Assembly: GCA_037013495.1 (NCBI GenBank)
Contig: CM072801.1
Coordinates: forward strand, 38,862,001 to 38,926,000
DNA: 64,000 nt
DNA from: Hippophae tibetana
Lineage: Eukaryota; Streptophyta; Magnoliopsida; Rosales; Elaeagnaceae
Direction: 5' to 3'
Shown here: positions 22,858 through 35,118 of the stretch, piece by piece
Numbering within the stretch: the stretch's first letter is position 1
Layout: every line of letters starts with the position of its first letter
Position numbers and translations under genes: made by a program
The notes under the pieces: generated by a model
What the model was told of the DNA's origin: nothing
Databases searched by the model: none
What the model saw: only the letters and a program-made list of their open reading frames with translations

Positions 22858-24795
22858 CCTCTAATAGATAGGTGGCATCTCATTGCGTTGTTTTCTGTTC
22901 TTGTTCTTTTGGGTTAAAATTTAATCATCTTAACACTATTCTAAGCAATTTAATCATTTTTAATCCTTTGAGTTCCTACATTGTCTGCCTAAAGTTTTGG
23001 ATCATTTGGTATCAAAGCCTTTGTTGCTGAAAATATGTTATCTATCTTCTAATATTTAAGTTTTTGAATTTTACATTAAAAAAAACTTTATCCACTGAAT
23101 TTTATGTGTTTTCATAAGACAAAAATCACAAAGAAAGATAGATATTTGTATACCAAGTATTGTGTTTTCTTACAATTTTGTTGTCATTATTTTTTCTTTC
23201 GATTTAATTTCCTTGTTTTCTTTAAATTCTTTGTACCTTTTTCTTGTTTTATGTTTTCTGTTTCAACCTATTTTTTCTTTTGAACGAAACAATAGAGCTA
23301 CTGTAGTTCGTAGTTTCAAGTAAAACTAGGTTATTAATATGGGTGGCAACTTTAAACTGTTGTAACTTTTAATTCCTGCATCGAAATGACTATTATAATG
23401 CATCAAATCGTAGCTCTTTCGATTCCAAAAAACACACTGAAACAATAGTTTAGTTATCGGCATTTTTTTACCCCAATATTACTTTGTTCACGCAACTTGC
23501 CGACCTCTAATAGATAGGTGGCATCTCGTTGTGTTGTAATTTGTTCTTGTTCTTTTGGGTTCCAATTTGATCACCTTAATCCTTTTCTAAGCAATTTACT
23601 CATTCTTAATCCTTTGAGTTACTATGTTGTTCGCCTAAAGGTTCCGCTTCATTTGGTATCAAATCCTTTGTTGCTGAAAATATGTTATCTATCTTCTTAT
23701 ATTTATTTTTTGAATTTTACATTTAAAAAAACTTTGTCCATTGAATTTTATGTGGTTTCATAAGACGCAAATCACAAAAAAAGATAGATAGTTGTATACC
23801 AAGTCTTGTGTTTTCTAACAATTTTGTAGCCATTATTTTGTGTTTCGACTTAATTTCCAAGTTTTATTTAAATTCTTTGTACCTTTTTCTTGTTTTATGT
23901 TTTCTGTGCGCAACTATTTTTGCTTTTGAAAGAAACAATAGAGCTACTGCATTTCGTAGTTTCAAGTAAAACTAGGTTATTAAGATGGGTGGCAACTTTA
24001 AACTGTTGTAACTATTAATTCGTGCATCGAAATGACTATTATAATGTATCAAATCGTAGCTCTTTCGATTCCAAAAAACACACTGAAAGAATAGTTTAGT
24101 TATGGGCATTTTTTTACCCCAATATTAATTTGTTTACGCTACTTGCCGACCTCTAATAGATAGGTGCCATCTCATTGCGTTGTAATCTGTTGTTATTGTT
24201 TTGGGTTCCAATTTGATCTTCTTAACCCATTTCGAAGCAATTTACTCATTCTTAATCCTTTGAGATACTGTGTTGTTTGCCTAAAGGTTCCGCTTCATTT
24301 TGTATCAAAGCTTTTGTTGCTGAAAATATGTTATCTATATTCATATATTCATTTTTTGAATTTTACATTTAAAAAAAAATTGTCCATTGAATTTTTTGTG
24401 TTTTCATTAGACACAAATCACAAAGAAAGATAGATATTTGTATACCATGTCTTGTGTTTTCTTTTAATTTTGTTGTCATTATTTTGTCTTTCGATATCAT
24501 TTCCTCACTTTGTTTAAATTCTTTGTACCTTTTTCTTGTGTCATGTTTTCTGTGTTCAATCTGTTTTTGTTATTGTAAGAAACAATAGAGATACTACAGT
24601 TCATAGTTTCAAGAAAAACTTGGTTATTAATATCGATAGCAATATTAAACTGTTGTAACTTTTAATTCGTGCATCAAAATGACTATTGTACTATTTAAAA
24701 TCGTAGCTCTTTCGATACCTAAAAAGACAATAAAAGAATAGTTTAGTTATCAGCATTTTTTTAACCAAAATTACTTTGTTCACACTACTTGCTTA
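22858..24795 (+). repeat. A-C-B trimer HOR (1938 bp), copy 2
   Basis: Units 22858 (A), 23504 (C) and 24150 (B) repeat the preceding trimer at an offset of exactly 1938 bp. The C units of the two copies look identical by eye. The B unit begins with the GTGCCATCTCATTGCG and GTTGTTATTGTTTTGGG type seen at 4793 and 51899, so its 5' end was exchanged relative to copy 1. Confidence 0.88.
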
Positions 24796-26727
24796 CCTCT
24801 AATAGATAGGTGGCATCTCATTGCGTTGTTTTCTGTTATTGTTCTTTTGGGTTAAAATTTAATCATCTTAACACTATTCTAAGCAATTTAATCATTTTTA
24901 ATCCTTTGAGTTCCTACATTGTCTGCCTAAAGTTTTGCATCATTTGGTATCAAAGCCTTTGTTGCTGAAAATATGTTATCTATCTTCTTATATTTAAGTT
25001 TTTGAATTTTACATTAAAAAAAACTTTATCCACTGAATTTTTGTCTTTTCATAAGACACCAATCACAAAGAAAGATAGATATTTGTATACCAAGTCTTGT
25101 GTTTTCTTACAATTTTGTTGTCATTATTTTGTCTTTCGATTTAATTTCCTTGTTTTCTTTAAATTCTTTGTACCTTTTTCTTGTTTTATGTTTTCTGTTT
25201 CAACCTATTTTTTCTTTTGATGGAAACAATAGAGCTACTGTAGTTCGTAGTTTCAAGTAAAACTAGGTTATTAATATGGGTGGCAACTTTAAACTGTTGT
25301 AACTTTTAATTCGTGCATCGAAATAACTATTATAATGCATCAAATCGTAGCTCTTTCGATTCCAAAAAACACACTCAAACAATAGTTTAGTTATCGGCAT
25401 TTTTTACGCCAATATTACTTTGTTCACGCCACTTGCCGACCTCTAATAGATAGGTGGCATCTCATTGCGTTGTAATCTGTTGTTGTTCTTTTGGGTTCCA
25501 ATTTGATCTTCTTAACCCATTTCGAAGCAATTTACTCATTCTTAATCCTTTGAGTTACTATGTTTTCGCCTAAAGGTTCCGCTTCATTTTGTATCAAAGC
25601 CTTGGTTGTTAAAAATATGGTATCTATCTTCATATATTCATTTTTTTAATTTTACATTTAAAACAATTTTGTCCATTGAATTTTCTGTGTTTTCATTATA
25701 CACAAATCACAAAGAAAGATAGATATTTGTATACCATGTCTTGTGTTTTCTTTTAATTTTGTTGTCATTATTTTGTCTTTCGATTTCATTTCCTTTCTTT
25801 CTTTAAATTCTATGTAACTTTTTCTTGTGTCATGTTTTCTGTGTTCAATATATTTTTTTATTGAAAGAAACAATAGAGCTACTACAGTTCTTAGTTTCAA
25901 GAAAAACTTGGTTATTAATATCGATAGCAATATTAAACTGTTGTAACTTTTAATTCGTGCATCAAAATGACTATTGTACTATTTAAAATCGTAGCTCTTT
26001 CGATACCTAAAAAGACAATAAAAGAATAGTTTAGTTATCAGCATTATTTTAACCAAAATTACTTTGTTCACACTACTTGCTTACCTCTAATAGATAGGTG
26101 GCATCTCATTGCGTTGTTTTCTGTTCTTGTTCTTTTGGGTTAAAATTTAATCATCTTAACACTATTCTAAGCAATTTAATCATTTTTAATCCTTTGAGTT
26201 CCTACATTGTCTGCCTAAAGTTTTGCATCATTTGGTATCAAAGCCTTTGTTGCTGAAAATATGTTATCTATCTTCTTATATTTAATTTTTTGAATTTTAC
26301 ATTAAAAAAAACTTTATCCATTGAATTTTTGTCTTTTCATAAGACAAAAATCACAAAGAAAGATAGATATTTGTATACCTAGTCTTGTGTTTTCTTACAA
26401 ATTTGTTGTCATTATTTTCTCTTTCGATTTAATTTCCTTGTTTTCTTTAAATTCTTTGTACCTTTTTCTTGTTTTATGTTTTCTGTTTCAACCTATTTTT
26501 TCTTTTGATGGAAATAATAGAGCTACTGTAGTTCGTAGTTTCAAGTAAAACTAGGTTATTAATAAGGGTGGCAACTTTAAACTGTTGAAACTTTTAATTC
26601 GTGCATCGAAATGACTATTATAATGCATCAAATCGTAGCTCTTTCGATTCCAAAAAGCACACTGAAACAATAGTTTAGTTATCGGCATTTTTTACGCCAA
26701 TATTACTTTGTTCACGCCACTTGCCGA
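24796..26727 (+). repeat. A-B-A block, copy of 1570-3502
   Basis: Units 24796, 25440 and 26084. The B unit at 25440 has a one-base T deletion (TATGTTTTCGCC near 25565) relative to its partner at 2214. The A unit at 26084 ends with private changes TAATAAGGGTGGC, CTGTTGAAACTT and CAAAAAGCACACTG, which also occur at 44154-44797 but not at 2859-3502. That points to a further exchange. Confidence 0.8.
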
Positions 26728-28018
26728 CCTCTAATAGATAGGTGCCATCTCATTGTGTTGTAATTTGTTCTTGTTCTTTTCGGTTCCAATTTGATCTTCT
26801 TAACCCATTTCGAAGCAATTTACTCATTCTTAATCCTTTGAGTTACTGTGTTATTTGCCTAAAGGTTCCGCTTCATTTTGTATCAAAGCCTTGGTTGCTG
26901 AAAATATGTTATCTATCTTCATATATTCATTTTCTGAATTTTACATTTAAAAAAAAAATTGTGCATTGAATTTTCTGTGTTTTCATTAGACACAAATCAC
27001 AAAGAAAGATAGATATTTGTATATCATGTCTTGTGTTTTCCCTTAATTTTGTTGTCATTATTTTGTCTTTCGACTTCATTTCGTTTCTTTATTTAAATTC
27101 TATGTACCTTTTTCTTGTGTCATGTTTTCTTTGTTCAATCTATTCTTGTTATTGAAAGAGACAATAGAGATACTAGAGTTCATAGTTTCAAGAAAAACTA
27201 GGTTATTAATATCGATTCCAATATTAAACTGTTGTAACTTTTAATTCGTGTATCGAAATAATTACTATAATGTTTCAAATGGCAGATCTTTCGATACCTA
27301 AAAAGACAATAAAATAATAGTTTAGTTATCAACATTTTTTTAACCAAAATTACTTTGTTTACACTACTTGCTAACCTCTAATAGATAGGTGGAATCTCAT
27401 TGCGTTGTTTTCTATTCTTGTTCTTTTGGGTTAAAATTTGATCATCTTAACACTATTCTAAGCAATTTGATCATTTTTAATCCTTTGAGTTCCTACATTA
27501 TCTGCCTAAAGTTTTGCATCATTTGGTATCAAAGCCTTTGTTGCTGAAAATTTGTTATCTATCTTCTTATATTTATTTTTTGAATATTACATTAAAAAAA
27601 ACTTAATCCATTGAATTTTATGTGTTTTCATAAGACACCAATCACAAAGAAAGATAGATATTTGTATACCAAGTCTTGTGTTTTCTTACAATTTTGTTGT
27701 CATTATTTTGTCTTTCGATTTAATTTCCTTGTTTTCTTTAAATTCTTTGTACCTTTTTCTTGTTTTATGTTTTCTGTTTCAACCTATTTTTTCTTTTGAT
27801 GGAAACAATAGAGCTACTGTAGTTCGTAGTTTCAAGTAAAACTAGGTTATTAATATGGGTGGCAACTTTAAACTGTTGTAACTTTTAATTCGTGCATCGA
27901 AATAACTATTATAATGCATCAAATCGTAGCTCTTTCGATTCCAAAAAACACACTGAAACAATAGTTTAGTTATCGGCATTTTTTACGCCAATATTACTTT
28001 GTTCACGCCACTTGCCGA
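26728..28018 (+). repeat. Diverged B-A pair, copy 1
   Basis: B unit 26728 and A unit 27375 differ from the rest at many positions: CTTTTCGGTTCC, GTTATTTGCC, ATTTTCTGAATTT, TTTTCCCTTAATT, TTTCGTTTCTTTATTT, ATATCGATTCCAATATT, ATGTTTCAAATGG, GGTGGAATCTCATTG, TTTCTATTCTTG and AATTTGATCATC. Only one other copy exists in the window (44798-46087, offset about 18,070 bp). The two copies differ slightly, for example in A-run length near 26950. Confidence 0.85.
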
Positions 28019-31000
28019 CCTCTAATAGATAGGTGCCATCTCATTGTGTTGTAATTTGTTCTTGTTCTTTTGGGTTCCAATTTGATCTTCTTAACCCATT
28101 TCTAAGCAATTTACTCATTCTTAATCCTTTGAGTTACTATGTTGTTCGCCTAAAGGTTCCGCTTCATTTTGTATGAAAGCTTTGGTTGCAGAAAATATGG
28201 TATCTATCTTCATATATTCATTTTTTTGAATTTTACATTTAAAAAAACTTTGTCCATTAAATATTCTGTGTTTCCATTAGACACAAATCACAAAAAAGTT
28301 AGATATTTGTATACCATATCTTGTGTTTTCTTTTAATTTTGTTGTCATTATTTTGTCTTTCCATTTCATTTCCTTTCTTTCTTTAAATTCTTTGTACCTT
28401 TTTCTTGTGTCATGTTTTCTATGTTCAATCTGTTTTTGTTATTGTAAGAAACAATAGAGATACTACAGTTCATAGTTTCAAGAAAAACTTGGTTATTAAT
28501 ATCGATAGCAATATTAAACTGTTGTAACTTTTAATTAGTGCATCAAAATGACTATTGTACTATTTAAAACCGTAGCTCTTTCGATACCTAAAAAGACAAT
28601 AAAAGAATAGTTTAGTTATCAGCATTTTGTTAACCAAAATTACTTTGTTCACACTACTTGCTTACCTCTAATAGATAGGTGGTATGTCGTTGCGTTGTTT
28701 TCTGTTCTGGTTCTTTTGGGTTAAACTTTAATCATCTTAACACTATTCTAAGCAATTTAATCATTTTTAATCCTTTGAGTTCCTACATTGTCTGCCTAAA
28801 GTTTTGCATCATTTGGTATCAAAGCCTTTGTTGTTGAAAATATGTTATCTATCTTCTTATATTTAATTTTTTGAATTTTACATTAAAAAAAACTTTATCC
28901 ATTGAATTTTTGTGTTTTCATAAGACAAAAATCACAAAGAAAGATAGATATTTGTATACCTAGTCTTGTGTTTTCTTACAATTTTGTTGTCATTATTTTG
29001 TCTTTCGATTTAATTTCCTTGTTTTCTTTAAATTCTTTGTACCTTTTTATTGTTTTATGTTTTCTGTTTTAACCTATTTTTTCTTTTGATGGAAAAAATA
29101 GAGCTACTGTAGTTCGTAGTTTCAAGTAAAACTAGGTTATTAATATGGGTGGCAACTTTAAACTGTTGTAACTATTAATTCGTGCATCGAAATGACTATT
29201 ATAATGTATCAAATCGTAGCTCTTACGATTCCAAAAAACACACTGAAAGAATAGTTTAGTTATTGGCATTTTTTTCCCCAATATTAATTTGTTTACGCTA
29301 CTTGCCGACCTCTAATAGATAGGTGCCATCTCATTGTGTTGTAATCTGTTGTTATTGTTTTGGGTTCCAATTTGATCTTCTTAACCCATTTCGAAGCAAT
29401 TTACTCATTCTTAATCCTTTGAGTTACTGTGTTGTTTTCCTAAAGGTTCCGCTTCATTTTGTAACAAAGCCTTGGTTGCTGAAAATATGTTATCTATCTT
29501 CATATATTCATTTTTTGAATTTTACATTTAAAAAAACTTTGTCCATTAAATATTCTGTGTTTCCATTAGACACAAATCACAAAAAAGTTAGATATTTGTA
29601 TACCATATCTTGTGTTTTCTTTTAATTTTGTTGTCATTATTTTGTCTTTCGATTTCATTTCCTTTCTTTCTTTAAATTCTATGTACCTTTTTCTTGTTTC
29701 ATGTTTTCTTTGTTCAATCTATTCTAGTTATTGAAAGAGACAATAGAGATACTACAGTTCATAGTTTCAAGAAAAACTTGGTTATTAATATCGATAGCAA
29801 TATTAAACTGTTGTAACTTTTAATTCGTGCATCGAAATGACTATTGTACTATTTAAAATCGTAGCTCTTTCGATACCTAAAAAGACAATAAAAGAATAGT
29901 TTAGTTATCAGCATTTTTTTAACCAAAATTACTTTGTTCACACTACTTGCTTACCTCTAATAGATAGGTGGCATCTCATTGCGTTGTTTTCTGTTCTTGT
30001 TCTTTTGGGTTAAAATTTAATCATCTTAACACTATTCTAAGCAATTTAATCATTTTTAATCCTTTGAGTTCCTACATTGTCTGCCTAAAGTTTTGGATCA
30101 TTTGGTATCAAAGCCTTTGTTGCTGAAAATATGTTATCTATCTTCTTATATTTAATTTTTTGAATTTTACATTAAAAAAAACTTTATCCATTGAATTTTA
30201 TGTGTTTTCATAAGACAAAAATCACAAAGAAAGATAGATATTTGTATACCTAGTCTTGTGTTTTCTTAAAATTTTGTTGTCATTATTTTGTCTTTCGATT
30301 TAATTTCCTTGTTTTCTTTAAATTCTTTGTACCTTTTTATTGTTTTATGTTTTCTGTTTCAACCTATTTTTTCTTTTGATGGAAACAATAGAGCTACTGT
30401 AGTTCGTAGTTTCAAGTAAAACTAGGTTATTAATATGGGTGGCAACTTTAAACTGTTGTAACTTTTAATTCGTGCATCGAAATAACTATTATAATGCATC
30501 AAATCGTAGCTCTTTCGATTCCAAAAAACACACTGAAACAATAGTTTAGTTATCGGCATTTTTTACGCCAATATTACTTTGTTCACGCCACTTGCCGACC
30601 TCTAATAGATAGGTGCCATCTCATTGTGTTGTAATTTGTTCTTGTTCTTTTGGGTTCCAATTTGATCTTCTTAACCCATTTCTAAGCAATTTACTCATTC
30701 TTAATCCTTTGAGTTACTATGTTGTTCGCCTAAAGGTTCCGCTTCATTTTGTATGAAAGCTTTGGTTGCAGAAAATATGGTATCTATCTTCATATATTCA
30801 TTTTTTTGAATTTTACATTTAAAAAAACTTTGTCCATTAAATATTCTGTGTTTCCATTAGACACAAATCACAAAAAAAGTTAGATATTTGTATACCATGT
30901 CTTGTGTTTTGTTTTAATTTTGTTGTCATTATTTTGTCTTTCGATTTCATTTCCTTTCTTTCTTTAAATTCTTTGAACCTTTTTCTTGTGTCATGTTTTC

Positions 31001-33332
31001 TATGTTCAATCTGTTTTTGTTATTGTAAGAAAAAATAGAGATACTACAGTTCATAGTTTCAAGAAAAACTTGGTTATTAATATCGATAGCAATATTAAAC
31101 TGTTGTAACTTTTAATTCGTGCATCAAAATGACTATTGTACTATTTAAAACCGTAGCTCTTTCGATACCTAAAAAGACAATAAAAGAATAGTTTAGTTAT
31201 CAGCATTTTTTTAACCAAAATTACTTTGTTCACACTACTTGCTTACCTCTAATAGATAGGTGGTATGTCGTTGTGTTGTTTTCTGTTCTTGTTCTTTTGG
31301 GTTAAAATTTAATCATCTTAACACTATTCTAAGCAATTTAATCATTTTTAATCCTTTGAGTTCCTACATTGTCTGCCTAAAGTTTTGCATCATTTGGTAT
31401 CAAAGCCTTTGTTGCTGAAAATATGTTATCTATCTTCTTATATTTATTTTTTGAATTTTACATTAAAAAAACTTTATCCATTGAATTTAATGTGTTTTCA
31501 TAAGACAAAAATCACAAAGAAAGATAGATATTTGTATACCTAGTATTGTGTTTTCTTACAATTTTGTTGTCATTATTTTTTCTTTCGATTTAATTACCTT
31601 GTTTTCTTTAAATTCTTTGTACCTTTTTCTTGTTTTATGTTTTCTGTTTCAAACTATTTTTTCTTTTGAAAGAAACAATAGAGCTACTGTAGTTCGTAGT
31701 TTCAAGTAAAACTAGGTTATTAATATGGGTGCCAACTTTAAACTGTTGTAACTTTTAATTCGTGCATCGAAAATGACTATTATAATGTATCAAATCGTAA
31801 CTCTTTCGATTCCAAAAAACACATTGAAAGAATAGTTTAGTTATCGGCATTTTTTTACAACAATATTACTTTGTTCACACTACTTGCCGACCTCTAATAG
31901 ATAGGTGGCATCTCATTGCGTTGCAATCTGTTGTTGTTCTTTTGGGTTCCAATTTGATCTTCTTAACCCATTTCGAAGCAATTTACTCATTCTTAATCCT
32001 TTGAGTTACTATGTTGTTCGCCTAAAGGTTCCGCTTCATTTTGTATCAAAGCCTTGGTTGTTGAAAATATGGTATCTATCTTCATATATTCATTTTTTGA
32101 ATTTTAAATTTAAAAAAATTTTGTCCATTGAATTTTCTGTGTTTTCATTAGACACAAATCACAAAGAAAGATAGATATTTGTATACCATGTCTTGTGTTT
32201 TCTTTTAATTTTGTTGTCATTATTTTGTCTTTTGATTTCATTTCCTTTCTTTCTTTAAATTCTATGTAACTTTTTCTTGTGTCATGTTTTCTGTGTTCAA
32301 TATATTTTTTTATTGAAAGAAACAATAGAGTTACTACAGTTCTTAGTTTCAAGAAAAACTTGGTTATTAATATCGATAGCAATATTAAACTGTTGTAACT
32401 TTTAATTCGTGCATCAAAATGACTATTGTACTATTTAAAATCGTAGCTCTTTCGATACCTAAAAAGACAATAAAAGAATAGTTTAGTTATCAGCATTTTT
32501 TTAACCAAAATTACTTTGTTCACACTACTTGCTTACCTCTAATAGATAGGTGGCATATCATTGCGTTGTTTTCTGTTCTTGTTCTTTTGGGTTAAAATTT
32601 AATCATCTTAACACTATTTTAAGCAATTTAATCATTTTTAATCCTTTGAGTTCCTACATTGTCTGCCTAAAGTTTTGCATCATTTGGTATCAAAGCCTTT
32701 GTTGCTGAAAATATGTTATCTATCTTCTTATATTTAATTTTTTGAATTTTACATTAAAAAAAATTTATCCATTGAATTTTTGTGTTTTCATAAGACAAAA
32801 ATCACAAAGAAAGATAGATATTTGTATACCTAGTCTTGTGTTTTCTTACAATTTTGTTGTCATTATTTTGTCTTTCGATTTAATTTCCTTGTTTTCTTTA
32901 AATTCTTTGTACCTTTTTCTTGTTTTATGTTTTCTGTTTCAACCTATTTTTTCTTTTGAAAGAAACAATAGAGCTACTGTAGTTCGTAGTTTCAAGTAAC
33001 ACTAGGTTATTAATATGGGTGGCAACTTTAAACTGTTGTAACTTTTAATTTATGCATCGAAATAACTATTATAATGTATCAAATCGTAACTCTTTCGATT
33101 CCAAAAAACACATTGAAAGAATAGTTTAGTTATCGGCATTTTTTTACAACAATATTACTTTGTTTACCCTACTTGCCGACCTCTAATAGATAGGTGGCAT
33201 CTCATTGCGTTGTAATCTGTTGTTGTTCTTTTGGGTTCCAATTTGATCTTCTTAACCCATTTCGAAGCAATTTACTCATTCTTAATCCTTTGAGTTACTA
33301 TGTTTTTCGCCTAAAGGTTCCGCTTCATTTTG
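28019..33332 (+). repeat. Long segmental duplication, second copy
   Basis: Partner of 3503-8816 at an offset of 24,516 bp. Units are 28019 (B), 28665 (A), 29309 (B), 29954 (A), 30599 (B), 31246 (A), 31891 (B), 32536 (A) and the first part of 33180 (B). Private differences are few, for example CTTTCCATTTC near 28370, GTTTTAACC near 29067, and a C loss near 32763. The match stops inside unit 33180 at about 33333, where TATCAAAGCC in the partner becomes TATGAAAGC. Confidence 0.85.
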
Positions 33333-33826
33333 TATGAAAGCTTTGGTTGCAGAAAATATGGTATCTATCTTCATATATTCATTTTTTTGAATTTTACATT
33401 TAAAAAAACTTTGTCCATTAAATATTCTGTGTTTCCATTAGACACAAATCACAAAAAAAGTTAGATATTTGTATACCATATCTTGTGTTTTCTTTTAATT
33501 TTGTTGTCATTATTTTGTCTTTCGATTTCATTTCCTTTCTTTCTTTAAATTCTTTGTACCTTTTTCTTGTGTCATGTTTTCTATGTTCAATCTGTTTTTG
33601 TTATTGTAAGAAACAATAGAGATACTACAGTTCATAGTTTCAAGAAAAACTTGGTTATTAATATCGATAGCAATATTAAACTGTTGTAACTTTTAATTAG
33701 TGCATCAAAATGACTATTGTACTATTTAAAACCGTAGCTCTTTCGATACCTAAAAAGACAATAAAAGAATAGTTTAGTTATCAGCATTTTGTTAACCAAA
33801 ATTACTTTGTTCACACTACTTGCTTA
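33180..33826 (+). repeat. Chimeric B monomer (two B sub-families)
   Basis: The first ~150 bp carry the TATGTTTTTCGCC sub-family markers found at 8665. From about 33333 the unit carries the TATGAAAGCTTTGGTTGCAG and CATTAAATATTCTG markers of the other B sub-family. The switch point is the right end of homology with the 3.5-8.8 kb segment. An identical chimera lies at 36409-37055. Confidence 0.85.
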
Positions 33827-34470
33827 CCTCTAATAGATAGGTGGTATGTCGTTGCGTTGTTTTCTGTTCTTGTTCTTTTGGGTTAAAATTTAATCATCTT
33901 AACACTATTCTAAGCAATTTAATCATTTTTAATCCTTTGAGTTCCTACATTGTCTGCCTAAAGTTTTGCATCATTTGGTATCAAAGCCTTTGTTGTTGAA
34001 AATATGTTATCTATCTTCTTATATTTAATTTTTTGAATTTTACATTAAAAAAAACTTTATCCATTGAATTTTTGTGTTTTCATAAGACAAAAATCACAAA
34101 GAAAGATAGATATTTGTATACCTAGTCTTGTGTTTTCTTACAATTTTGTTGTCATTATTTTGTCTTTCGATTTAATTTCCTTGTTTTCTTTAAATTCTTT
34201 GTACCTTTTTATTGTTTTATGTTTTCTGTTTCAACCTATTTTTTCTTTTGATGGAAAAAATAGAGCTACTGTAGTTCGTAGTTTCAAGTAAAACTAGGTT
34301 ATTAATATGGGTGGCAACTTTAAACTGTTGTAACTTTTAATTCGTGCATCGAAATAACTATTATAATGCATCAAATCGTAGCTCTTTCGATTCCAAAAAA
34401 CACACTGAAACAATAGTTTAGTTATCGGCATTTTTTACGCCAATATTACTTTGTTCACGCCACTTGCCGA

Positions 34471-35118
34471 CCTCTAATAGATAGGTGCCATCTCATTGTG
34501 TTGTAATTTGTTCTTGTTCTTTTGGGTTCCAATTTGATCTTCTTAACCCATTTCTAAGCAATTTACTCATTCTTAATCCTTTGAGTTACTATGTTGTTCG
34601 CCTAAAGGTTCCGCTTCATTTTGTATGAAAGCTTTGGTTGCAGAAAATATGGTATCTATCTTCATATATTCATTTTTTTGAATTTTACATTTAAAAAAAC
34701 TTTGTCCATTAAATATTCTGTGTTTCCATTAGACACAAATCACAAAAAAAGTTAGATATTTGTATACCATGTCTTGTGTTTTCTTTTAATTTTGTTGTCA
34801 TTATTTTGTCTTTCGATTTCATTTCCTTTCTTTCTTTAAATTCTTTGAACCTTTTTCTTGTGTCATGTTTTCTATGTTCAATCTGTTTTTGTTATTGTAA
34901 GAAAAAATAGAGATACTACAGTTCATAGTTTCAAGAAAAACTTGGTTATTAATATCGATAGCAATATTAAACTGTTGTAACTTTTAATTCGTGCATCAAA
35001 ATGACTATTGTACTATTTAAAATCGTAACTCTTTCGATTCCAAAAAACACATTGAAAGAATAGTTTAGTTATCGGCATTTTTTTACAACAATATTACTTT
35101 GTTCACACTACTTGCCGA
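34471..35118 (+). repeat. Chimeric B/A monomer (648 bp)
   Basis: The unit begins as class B and keeps B markers through ATATCGATAGCAATATT and TGTACTATTTAAAATCG. At about 35020-35028 it switches to the A form (GTAACTCTTTCGATTCC, CACATTGAAAG, ATCGGC). It therefore ends with the A-type tail CTTGCCGAC and is followed directly by another B unit (35119). One A unit is effectively lost and the alternation is broken. The same chimera is at 37700-38347. Confidence 0.9.

Larger units (their letters stand above)
31891..35118 (+). repeat. Pentamer HOR (3228 bp), copy 1
   Basis: Order B-A-B(chimera)-A-B/A(chimera), five units. The next five units (35119-38347) repeat this order with the same two chimeras at the same places, at an offset of 3229 bp. 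The copies differ at a few sites. Copy 1 reads AATCCTTTGAG in its first unit and copy 2 AATCCTTTTGAG. Confidence 0.88.
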
